This document shows positions 44,443 to 51,390 of a stretch of DNA of 64,000 nt, piece by piece. Position numbers and translations under genes: made by a program. The stretch comes from Chitinophagaceae bacterium (GTDB taxonomy: Bacteria > Bacteroidota > Bacteroidia > Chitinophagales > Chitinophagaceae): NCBI GenBank assembly GCA_016720745.1, contig JADKKA010000018.1, forward strand, positions 1,178,001-1,242,000, written 5' to 3'. Within the stretch, counting starts at the first letter, position 1; each line of letters opens with the position of its first letter. The notes beneath the pieces were generated by a model. That model was not told where the DNA came from, did not search any database, and saw nothing but the letters and a program-made list of their open reading frames with translations.

Positions 44443-46113
44443 ATGGACAGAAGAGAATTCCTGGCGGCTCGCCGTAAACGTAAACAAGCGGAACCCGCTC
44501 CGCCAGCACAGTACCGCACCAGCTCGGGTATCAATCCCTATAGCGGATCCTGGACAGATCAGGACCTGATTCACTTATTGAAACGGACCATGTTCGGTGC
44601 TAAAAAAGCCGATGTGGATTATTTCAGGGGAATGACCATGAGTCAGGTTGTGGATGAATTACTGAACCCAACCGCTCCGAACCCTAACCCGCCGGTAAAA
44701 GAATATGTTACTTCCACCACACCCGGGGTTAATGCCGATGCCAATATTATACAGGGTACTACCTGGGTGAATGATATCAATAGTGATGGGACAGTTCAAT
44801 CCCAGCGACGCGCTTCCTATAAAAAATGGCTGGTAGGTACCATGGTTAATCAGGACAGAAGCATCCGTGAAAAACTGATCATGTTCTGGGTGGATCATTT
44901 TGGAAACGAAACCACCGATGTGGGACTGGGTAATTTTGCCTATACCCAGCATAGCCTGATCCGTTCCTATGCCCTGGGTAATTTCAAAAACCTGATCCGG
45001 GATATCACCAAGGATTTAATGATGCTCCGTTACCTGAATGGCTATCTGAATAATAAGAATGCGCCAGATGAAAACTATGCAAGGGAACTGCTCGAACTTT
45101 TTACAGTGGGAAAAGGGCCGGGTTCACAATACACCGAGAATGATGTAAAAGAAGCAGCCAAAGTATTAACCGGCTGGCAGATCAATGGAGCTACTTATAC
45201 TGCAGTGTTTAACCTGGCCAGACATACGACAACTAATAAAACTTTTTCTGCCTTCTTTAATAATACAGTGATCACAGGCAGGAATACTACCACCGCCGGT
45301 GACCTGGAACTGGCTGATCTGCTGAATATGATTTTTGCGCAGAACGAAGTGGCCAAATACATTGTCCGGAAGATATATCGCTGGTTTGTGTATTATTCCA
45401 TTGATGCAGCTACTGAAACCAATGTGATTGGCCCGCTGGCCGATATTTTCCGAAACAGCAATTACGAAATCAAACCCTTGCTGAGTGCACTCTTCAAGAG
45501 TGAACATTTCTTTGATACACTCAACAGGGGTTGTTATATTAAAACACCCGCTGATCTGGTGATTGGCTCTCTTCGGGAAATGAATGTGGCCTTTAAACCC
45601 GAGACAGACTGGGACACCAATTACGGACTCTGGAATACTTTCAATACCTGGATGGCCAACCTGGGACAAAATCTTCATGATCCTCCCAATGTATCCGGTA
45701 TGCCGGCCTTTTACCAGGAGCCTTCCTTCCATGAAGTCTGGATCAATTCCGATTCATTACCCAAGCGCAATCAGTTTACCGATACGATGATCCTCACCGG
45801 TTATGCCCGTAACGGATTCAGGGTGCAGTTCAACTGTGTGGCTTTTGCACAAACCCTGAGTAATCCCGGTAATCCCAATGACCTGATTGAAGATGTCTTG
45901 AAATATTTTTACCGGAACGATCTATCGGCCCAATCCAAGGCACAGATCAAAACACAGATCCTGCTGACCAATCAGCAATGGGATTATTACTGGACCAATG
46001 CCTGGGCAGCCTATATTACCAGTCCTACGACTGCCAATTTTAATACAGTGAATACAAGGCTGCGTTCCCTGTTCCAGTATTTCTTTAACCTTTCAGAATA
46101 CCAGTTGGCTTAA
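44443..46113 (+). CDS. DUF1800 family protein
   Basis: The open frame starts at 44389, but the ATG at 44443 gives the start MDRREFLAARRKRK, similar to the basic starts of this protein class, and is preferred (556 residues). Family features include DLIHLLKRTMFGAKKADVDYF, REKLIMFWVDHFGNE, YARELLELFTVGKG, DVKEAAKVLTGWQI and FKSEHFFD. DUF1800 proteins are secreted or envelope proteins of unknown function. They are almost always encoded beside a DUF1501 gene, as here, 28 bp downstream. A role in handling or exporting a surface polymer or sulfatase-like activity has been suggested for such pairs, but none is proven. Confidence 0.9.
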   Translation: MDRREFLAARRKRKQAEPAPPAQYRTSSGINPYSGSWTDQDLIHLLKRTMFGAKKADVDYFRGMTMSQVVDELLNPTAPNPNPPVKEYVTSTTPGVNADANIIQGTTWVNDINSDGTVQSQRRASYKKWLVGTMVNQDRSIREKLIMFWVDHFGNETTDVGLGNFAYTQHSLIRSYALGNFKNLIRDITKDLMMLRYLNGYLNNKNAPDENYARELLELFTVGKGPGSQYTENDVKEAAKVLTGWQINGATYTAVFNLARHTTTNKTFSAFFNNTVITGRNTTTAGDLELADLLNMIFAQNEVAKYIVRKIYRWFVYYSIDAATETNVIGPLADIFRNSNYEIKPLLSALFKSEHFFDTLNRGCYIKTPADLVIGSLREMNVAFKPETDWDTNYGLWNTFNTWMANLGQNLHDPPNVSGMPAFYQEPSFHEVWINSDSLPKRNQFTDTMILTGYARNGFRVQFNCVAFAQTLSNPGNPNDLIEDVLKYFYRNDLSAQSKAQIKTQILLTNQQWDYYWTNAWAAYITSPTTANFNTVNTRLRSLFQYFFNLSEYQLA

Positions 46114-46141
46114 ACCGCATTATCATCTTCAACATAATGAA

Positions 46142-47746
46142 ATGAAAAGAAGAGATTTTTTACTCAATACCATACCGGCTGCAGCGGTGCTGCCTGAAGT
46201 GATTGATGGCTATACGGTCAAGGCCTTCAATGCCAACTCACCATTGGTGCAGGCATTGATGCGTGGTGATACCCTTACGGATCATGTGCTGGTGATTATT
46301 CAGTTATCAGGTGGTAACGATGGAATGAACATGGTGATACCGGTGGCTGATTATTCCAATTACTTTAATGCCAGAAGCAATATCGCCATTCCGCAGAACC
46401 GGGTATTGGGAATCACTGGTGTGAATGGTACCGGATTGCATCCTTCCATGACGGGTTTACAAAGTCTGTTTGCAGAAGGCAAGGCCAAACTCGTGCAGGC
46501 TGTGGGTTATCCGCAACCGAATTTCTCGCATTTCCGTGCTACCGATATCTGGATGAGTGCTTCCAACAGTAACCAGGAAGTGTATACGGGCTGGACCGGT
46601 CGTTACCTGAATTATGAATTCCCGAATTTCCCTAATAATTATCCCAACCCTGATGCGCCGGATCCGCTGGCGATACAGATTGGTTCCACTACCACACTGA
46701 CCACACAGGGTCCCGTGGTGAATATGGGGATGAGTATTACCAACCCCACTACTTTTTATAATCTCGTGTCTGGAGTTACTGATCCGGTACCCAATACACC
46801 GGCCGGAAAGGAATTGTCCTTTATCCGCACCGTGAATCAGCAAACACAGAAATATGCCACGGTGATTCGTGGTGCCGCGAATAATGTGCCCACACAGGGA
46901 ACCTATCCATCCAATAATACACTGGCCGATCAGTTGAAGATTGTGGCCCGTCTGGTGAAGGGTGGATTAAAGACCAGGGTCTATATGGTGAGCTTTGGCG
47001 GATTTGATAATCACTCTGTACAAACACAGGCAGATACCACCACTGGTACCCATGCTACTTTGCTGCAGCGGGTGTCAGATGCCATCAAGGCCTTCCAGGA
47101 TGATTTACGCGGACTGGGAGTGGAAGATCGGGTGATTGGTATGACCTATAGTGAATTTGGCCGCCGGATCAAATCCAATTCCAGTACGGGTACGGATCAT
47201 GGCGCAGCAGCACCATTATTTTTATTCGGATCAGGCATTGAGCCAGGAATGTTAGGAGTCAATCCAACCATACCGGTGAATGTAACCGTGAATGATAATG
47301 TGCCGATGCAATATGATTTCAGGAGTATCTATGCTACCATCCTGGAAAAATGGTTCTGTCTGGATAAGACGGTAGTGGATTCCTTATTCCCTGCAGGCGT
47401 CAACACACAGTTGCAAAGTCTGCCATTGATCAAACCCGGACTTTGTTCCGGCATTACTCCACCGCCACCACCGGTACCGGCCTCCGATAAAATTATCTGG
47501 AACTACCCGCATCCTTTTGCACACAATACGGATATCAGTTTCAAAACACAGGGTGGTCATACCCTGGTACAGGTATTCGATACACTGGGCAGATTGCTCG
47601 TAACCCTCGTTGAAAAAGACTACCCCACCGCTACCACCGATAAAATCACTTTTGTCGCTGAAGGATTACCCACCGGTATTTATTATGCCCGTTTCCAGAA
47701 TGGGGTGACGCAGGCGGTGTGGCCGATGCTGAAGGTGAGGGAGTAG
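46142..47746 (+). CDS. DUF1501 family protein with T9SS type A sorting domain
   Basis: The 534-residue protein begins MKRRDFLLNT, a Tat-like or sorting start. The DUF1501 domain (alkaline-phosphatase-like fold) shows VLVIIQLSGGNDGMNMVIPV, NFSHFRATDIWMSAS, VYMVSFGGFDNHSVQ, IGMTYSEFGRRIKSNSSTGTDHG and AAPLFLFG. Residues about 450-534 form a type A sorting domain (IIWNYPHPFAHNTDISFKT to TGIYYARFQNG). So the protein is probably placed outside the cell. It is paired with the DUF1800 gene 28 bp upstream. A heptad repeat array starts six bases after the stop codon. Confidence 0.9.
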   Translation: MKRRDFLLNTIPAAAVLPEVIDGYTVKAFNANSPLVQALMRGDTLTDHVLVIIQLSGGNDGMNMVIPVADYSNYFNARSNIAIPQNRVLGITGVNGTGLHPSMTGLQSLFAEGKAKLVQAVGYPQPNFSHFRATDIWMSASNSNQEVYTGWTGRYLNYEFPNFPNNYPNPDAPDPLAIQIGSTTTLTTQGPVVNMGMSITNPTTFYNLVSGVTDPVPNTPAGKELSFIRTVNQQTQKYATVIRGAANNVPTQGTYPSNNTLADQLKIVARLVKGGLKTRVYMVSFGGFDNHSVQTQADTTTGTHATLLQRVSDAIKAFQDDLRGLGVEDRVIGMTYSEFGRRIKSNSSTGTDHGAAAPLFLFGSGIEPGMLGVNPTIPVNVTVNDNVPMQYDFRSIYATILEKWFCLDKTVVDSLFPAGVNTQLQSLPLIKPGLCSGITPPPPPVPASDKIIWNYPHPFAHNTDISFKTQGGHTLVQVFDTLGRLLVTLVEKDYPTATTDKITFVAEGLPTGIYYARFQNGVTQAVWPMLKVRE

Positions 47747-47751
47747 GGAGA

Positions 47752-47821
47752 CAGTCGGCAGTCGGCAGTCGGCAGTCAACAGTCGACAGTCAACAGTCAA
47801 CAGTCGGCAGTCAAGAGTCAG
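47752..47821. repeat. ten-unit heptad array (CAGTCNN family) just after a stop codon
   Basis: Ten seven-base units run without gaps: CAGTCGG three times, CAGTCAA, CAGTCGA, CAGTCAA twice, CAGTCGG, CAGTCAA and GAGTCAG. The first five bases are conserved and the last two vary. It starts six bases after the TAG of the DUF1501 gene. Confidence 0.9.
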
Positions 47822-47834
47822 AGACCCTGCTTCT

Positions 47835-47900
47835 CCAGCGAGTCTCCTGCTTTATCGCGCCTGTAGTCTGTCATTAACATTTTTTGCAGGGACAGGTTGG
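47835..47900 (+). repeat. 66-bp palindromic element, copy 1
   Basis: The left end CCAGCGAGTCTCCTGC and right end GCAGGGACAGGTTGG are degenerate versions of the inverted ends found in copy 2, 132 bp away. The interior (ATCGCGCCTGTAGTCTG region) is closely similar to copy 2. Confidence 0.75.
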
Positions 47901-47966
47901 CTTGCTTTCATTATCATTTTCCTTTGCTTCCGAACATTTCCGGGCAATTATAACAACCCTACTTCT

Positions 47967-48032
47967 CCAACGAGTCTCCTGCTTATTCGTCGCCTGTAGA
48001 CTATCAGTAACAATTTTGCAGGGACTCGTTGG
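47967..48032 (+). repeat. 66-bp palindromic element, copy 2 (best preserved)
   Basis: CCAACGAGTCTCCTGC at the left and GCAGGGACTCGTTGG at the right are inverted repeats, pairing over 15 bases with one bulged T, around about 35 bases. With copies 1, 3 and 4 this defines a short MITE- or REP-like element. No other feature lies between 47901 and 48095. Confidence 0.85.
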
Positions 48033-48095
48033 CTTAAGGTTTCAGGGATGTAGTAATTTGCTGGAAAGAAAACTACGGGCAACGGGGATAATCAT

Positions 48096-48416
48096 TTAAA
48101 GAAGAAGGATCAGGAGCACGATGATGATAACCGCGCCAACAGAGAGATAAATTCCGCCGCTGATTTTTTTGAGCTCTTTCCGGATGCTGACCACTTCTTT
48201 CCGGATGGCTTTTCTTTCCAGCTTCGTCATTTCCGACCGGTCCATTTTTTTGATGTTTTCAAGCCGGCTCAGCAATTGCTGCTCACGGCCATTTTCCGGC
48301 ACAACCGGAGCGTGAACAGGTGTCTCCGATGCTGCAACATAAGCCGCCTGTACTGGCAGGACGAATGTGAGCAAGAGCAAAAAGAGTACGAAGTTGACGG
48401 GATTTCTAAGTTTCAT
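48096..48416 (-). CDS. small membrane protein of unknown function
   Basis: The 106-residue product has a signal peptide (FVLFLLLLTFVLPVQAA). A short charged helical middle part follows (residues 45-85, LLSRLENIKKMDRSEMTKLERKAI, read in parts, coiled-coil-like). One strongly hydrophobic C-terminal helix ends the protein (IYLSVGAVIIIVLLILLL). It is thus anchored at its C-terminus with the charged part facing the periplasm. Similar small proteins are common in Chitinophagaceae, but I know of no function. It lies between copies 2 and 3 of the 66-bp element. Confidence 0.65.
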   Translation of the reverse strand: MKLRNPVNFVLFLLLLTFVLPVQAAYVAASETPVHAPVVPENGREQQLLSRLENIKKMDRSEMTKLERKAIRKEVVSIRKELKKISGGIYLSVGAVIIIVLLILLL

Positions 48417-48615
48417 GTTGTTTGATTTATTTAATATAAATGCCGGTTAGGATGGAATCTGTTTTGTCAGATCCTAAAGGTGACTGTGTTTAGTGCTGAA
48501 ATTGTTACAGGGGGAAACGAAAATCTTATAAAATTCATTGTTTATTGTACCTGCGCCCCGGCTATTTGGCAGGGATCGCAGAAAGAGGGCGCTACAACTG
48601 TTCTCCTTCCCTTCC

Positions 48616-48680
48616 CCAACGAGTCTCCTGCTTCGCCAACCTCTTTTTTTGCCGCAAACATTATTGCAGGGACTCGTTGG
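48616..48680 (+). repeat. 65-bp palindromic element, copy 3
   Basis: Ends CCAACGAGTCTCCTGC and GCAGGGACTCGTTGG match copy 2 exactly, while the interior differs and is one base shorter. It lies in a 512-bp gap (48417-48928) that holds no supported gene. Confidence 0.85.
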
Positions 48681-48803
48681 TGACTATTAAGCTAAACGAT
48701 ACAAGAAAGAATTTTAATTCAATTTCTACGAACTCACAGACGAGGCGTTTATTCGCTTATTTTTCCGGAGATTTGAAAAGGAACTGTCCAGGTTTGTGTA
48801 AAG

Positions 48804-48869
48804 CCAACGAGTCCCTACAGGAGAGATTTTGATTTACAAAATGCGAAGAATGAGCAGGAGTCTCGTTGG
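48804..48869 (-). repeat. 66-bp palindromic element, copy 4 (opposite orientation)
   Basis: The reverse complement starts CCAACGAGACTCCTGC and ends GTAGGGACTCGTTGG. It is 66 bp long with an interior partly like copy 2. It ends 60 bp before the ATG of the next gene. Confidence 0.8.
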
Positions 48870-48928
48870 GGAATTAAAGCAGGGGACTCATTTAGAAGGA
48901 TGTACATGCGCTGTGTCAAGAGAATTCA

Positions 48929-49645
48929 ATGGGAAGTAAAAAGTATTTTATCACTGGTGTAATTGTAATGACCGTTTTAAACGGGTTGGATTTCCTTGTT
49001 ACTTTGAAAACAATCCCCAGTCTTGAATTTGAGGCGAACCCGATTTTAGATGAATTCAATCTGGGTTGGATCGGGCTGTTGATTTTCGGAATTATCTATC
49101 AACTTGTCCTGATAATCCCATTTTATTTTCACTGCTTCGTTTTTAATTATCCTGAGTATAAATATCGAAAGAGTTTCCCCTCAAAGTTTATTTGGGAGGT
49201 CTATTTTTTTAGGAATGATCAAAGGCCGTATGTTTCCTTCGCAAATGGCGTCTTTAATATTCTGGCCGTGTATTTGTTTTGGGAATATGTAATTGGAAAG
49301 ATAATAGCTATACTAAACAATATTTTACTCTTTTTAGGGGATCATTTTTTTGGCCTGCCAGGTTATATTGAAATTGACCCAGAGATGAAATCCCGCTTTG
49401 AAGGCGGGTGGATTTATGATATTGTTGATGCATATTCGAGTATTTCGCCAGCTGGAAAAGCTGATTTACTCAAATATGCAACTATTGTCGGCGTATCTAT
49501 ACCATTTCTAATCTTTTTGTCATCTATACAACGTAAGGCGAGGCAGAACTTTCTAAGGGAGCGGAAAACAAAAAGGCAAAGCAAGTATTTTATTGCATTT
49601 TTTTGTTTTTTTCAAATTGTTCTATGGATTCTTGAAAACACCTAA
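48929..49645 (+). CDS. multi-pass membrane protein of unknown function
   Basis: The 238-residue protein has about five hydrophobic segments: FITGVIVMTVLNGLDFLV, GWIGLLIFGIIYQLVLIIPF, VFNILAVYLFWEYVIG, IAILNNILLFLG and IAFFCFFQIVLWIL, with VGVSIPFLIFLSS before the last. The first loop, LEFEANPILDEF, resembles the E-x-NP motif of DUF5658-like membrane proteins, a weak likeness. Codon use is more AT-rich than in flanking genes, and the gene lies next to the cluster of palindromic elements, so recent acquisition is possible. The gene 25 bp downstream is likely co-transcribed. Confidence 0.65.
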   Translation: MGSKKYFITGVIVMTVLNGLDFLVTLKTIPSLEFEANPILDEFNLGWIGLLIFGIIYQLVLIIPFYFHCFVFNYPEYKYRKSFPSKFIWEVYFFRNDQRPYVSFANGVFNILAVYLFWEYVIGKIIAILNNILLFLGDHFFGLPGYIEIDPEMKSRFEGGWIYDIVDAYSSISPAGKADLLKYATIVGVSIPFLIFLSSIQRKARQNFLRERKTKRQSKYFIAFFCFFQIVLWILENT

Positions 49646-49670
49646 GATTAATAAGGAAATTTATTAAATA

Positions 49671-50075
49671 ATGAAAATTATAGTTTTATTATTTTTTTGC
49701 TTAATGCTTTCTTTTGAAGCGGTATCTCAACAAAAAGCTAATGCACCTCTCGACTCGTGTTTGTTGCGTCTTTCGTCAGTTTCTTTTTTTTGGAAAAAAG
49801 ATTCAGTAGCGCAAAATGGCTATAGATTGAGTGTTTACAAGGGCCTGTTATCATGTAATTATTCAAACATGACTAGTACAATACTTTTTGAAAAACTTGG
49901 TCAGCCTAACAGGATTTCTCAGCATAGTAAGGGTGTCGGTTGGCTTTATTATTATTATGACGGAAAGATGCTTCCGGTAGATTCGGGTTTAGCACCTGAA
50001 AGAGGGTACATTATATTTAATTTTGACTTAAAAAGTAAATACTTGTTAAATGTTGGTGAAGGACATTTTGATTAA
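49671..50075 (+). CDS. small secreted protein of unknown function
   Basis: The 134-residue product has a signal peptide (MKIIVLLFFCLMLSFEAVSQ). The mature part reads as a small alpha/beta domain with LFEKLGQPNRISQHSKGVGWLYYYYDG, a pattern seen in small SmpA/OmlA-like or PepSY-like periplasmic domains, without firm family evidence. It is AT-rich like the membrane-protein gene 25 bp upstream, and the two probably form one unit acquired together. No lipobox or sorting domain is seen. Confidence 0.6.
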   Translation: MKIIVLLFFCLMLSFEAVSQQKANAPLDSCLLRLSSVSFFWKKDSVAQNGYRLSVYKGLLSCNYSNMTSTILFEKLGQPNRISQHSKGVGWLYYYYDGKMLPVDSGLAPERGYIIFNFDLKSKYLLNVGEGHFD

Positions 50076-50168
50076 ATAAGTCTATAATCCTTCCTGAGCG
50101 AGTATAAGCTGGAATGTTTGTGCGTATGGACTAAACACTTAAATGTAGACGACTCTTTGGTGAAGGAT

Positions 50169-50197
50169 CTCAACCCTCAACCCCTCAACTTCTCAAC
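50169..50197. repeat. CTCAAC repeat array against a stop codon
   Basis: The word CTCAAC occurs at 50169, 50176, 50184 and 50192, with spacings of 7, 8 and 8 bases. The array ends a few bases before the stop codon (50204-50206) of the minus-strand lipoprotein gene. Confidence 0.6.
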
Positions 50198-50203
50198 TCC
50201 CCA

Positions 50204-50791
50204 TCAATCACTCTGCCGGTGCCCCGCATTCACCCAATCGGTAATTTTCTGTTTATCTACCGGCGTTAAAGGCGCATTGGGTGCTTCCGGCATTTGAGAA
50301 GGGGTATTATCTACGGCACGGGCCTTGATCCGGTCCCAGCTGGCGACAATATTCGCATCGGTATCAAAATTCTTTCCTCCGTTGATGGCGCCGTTTAAAT
50401 GACAGGGACCACAGTATCCAAGAATAATTTGTTTTACTGCTGCGTATTTGGGACCGTAATTGAAAATCGTGAACTGGGCTGTATCGGTACAGCCTTTCTG
50501 GTTTTTGATGGTGAGCACATAATTACCCGGGGCCAGGTTCGTGAATGTATTCGAAGCCTGGTAAGTACCAGTGCCCAGTTTATAACTGATGGTATCACCT
50601 ATCGGGGAATTCACTGTGTATGTGCCGTTATTGGACGTGCCGATGGATTCCGTTTTAAAATAATCAACCGTATAATTCACACCCAGACAGGGATCAGGGG
50701 CGGGAGGGGTATCTTTTTTATTACAGGCAGCAATCAACAGGACCCCTGCGATTAACAGGCTTAAAAGAGAAACGGAGCGGTTGGTCATCAT
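50204..50791 (-). CDS. c-type heme lipoprotein
   Basis: An open frame runs up to 50902, but the ATG pair at 50791/50788 places a clean lipoprotein signal at the N-terminus (SLLSLLIAGVLLIAACNKKD, cysteine lipidated), so this start is preferred. The middle part is a strand-rich domain (LAPGNYVLTIKNQKGCTDTAQFTI, gliding-protein-like). Near residue 130 lies YCGPCHLNG, a CxxCH heme-attachment motif. A downstream methionine in SQMPEAP could be the distal ligand. It is predicted to be an envelope electron carrier or a single-heme cytochrome-like domain. It is divergent from the small His/Cys-rich protein and TonB receptor. Confidence 0.8.
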   Translation of the reverse strand: MMTNRSVSLLSLLIAGVLLIAACNKKDTPPAPDPCLGVNYTVDYFKTESIGTSNNGTYTVNSPIGDTISYKLGTGTYQASNTFTNLAPGNYVLTIKNQKGCTDTAQFTIFNYGPKYAAVKQIILGYCGPCHLNGAINGGKNFDTDANIVASWDRIKARAVDNTPSQMPEAPNAPLTPVDKQKITDWVNAGHRQSD

Positions 50792-50918
50792 ATCCACTAA
50801 TGTACAGTTTGTATTTAAAAATTGAAAGGGCAGGAGCCTTTCTGACTCCATTTTAGTGCAAAAGATTAAGCAGCCCGGCATGGAATCAGACCGCTGATCC
50901 ATATTTTTTGAAGCATTG

Positions 50919-50947
50919 TTGCAAATATCAAAAATTCCCTATTTTTG
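50919..50947 (+). promoter_or_regulatory. Bacteroidota-type promoter, transcript probably leaderless
   Basis: TTG at 50919-50921 and TATTTTTG at 50940-50947 are 18 bases apart. This matches TTG / TAnnTTTG. The GTG start at 50952 lies only four bases past the box, so transcription would begin at or next to the start codon. Confidence 0.5.
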
Positions 50948-50951
50948 CCCC

Positions 50952-51269
50952 GTGCATACAACCACTACATACCTGAAAAAGGCTGCAGCCATTTTGTTGC
51001 TGGGTTTGTTTGCATTTATTCTCGCAGAAAAAAATACCCATGCGCATACCCGGTATGCCATGGAGGACCTGCAGGGTCATACCATGGTGCACCAGCCCGG
51101 TACCTGCCTGATCTGCGAATTTCAAATGGCAGCAGATGCAGATATGCCTGCCTGTCCGACCCTGACCCCCCCACTTGCTTTTTCAATTCTTACTCCCGAA
51201 ACGGATATCACTCCGGTTTCAAGTCCGGATTTTTTGCAGTTTTCTTTAAGAGGACCGCCTGCTATTTAA
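50952..51269 (+). CDS. small His/Cys-rich envelope protein next to a TonB receptor
   Basis: The frame is open from 50916, but a promoter-like box overlaps its first codons, so the GTG at 50952 is preferred (105 residues). One hydrophobic helix (AAAILLLGLFAFILA) is followed by a His-rich stretch (THAHTRYAMEDLQGHTMVHQ) and CLICEF plus a further cysteine. Such small metal-ligand-rich proteins next to TonB receptors recall DUF2946-type partners of copper receptors. The likeness is in layout only. It precedes the TonB-dependent receptor by 121 bp on the same strand. A role in zinc or copper handling is inference. Confidence 0.6.
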   Translation: MHTTTTYLKKAAAILLLGLFAFILAEKNTHAHTRYAMEDLQGHTMVHQPGTCLICEFQMAADADMPACPTLTPPLAFSILTPETDITPVSSPDFLQFSLRGPPAI

Positions 51270-51390
51270 TGACTGAATCCATCAATTAAAAGCAATCATT
51301 GCTTTTGCGGCATCGCGCTATGTCCGCCATCATTCCGGTATTCATTTATTAATTATCCCCCAATAATCGGGGAGCACAGAGGCACTCATC

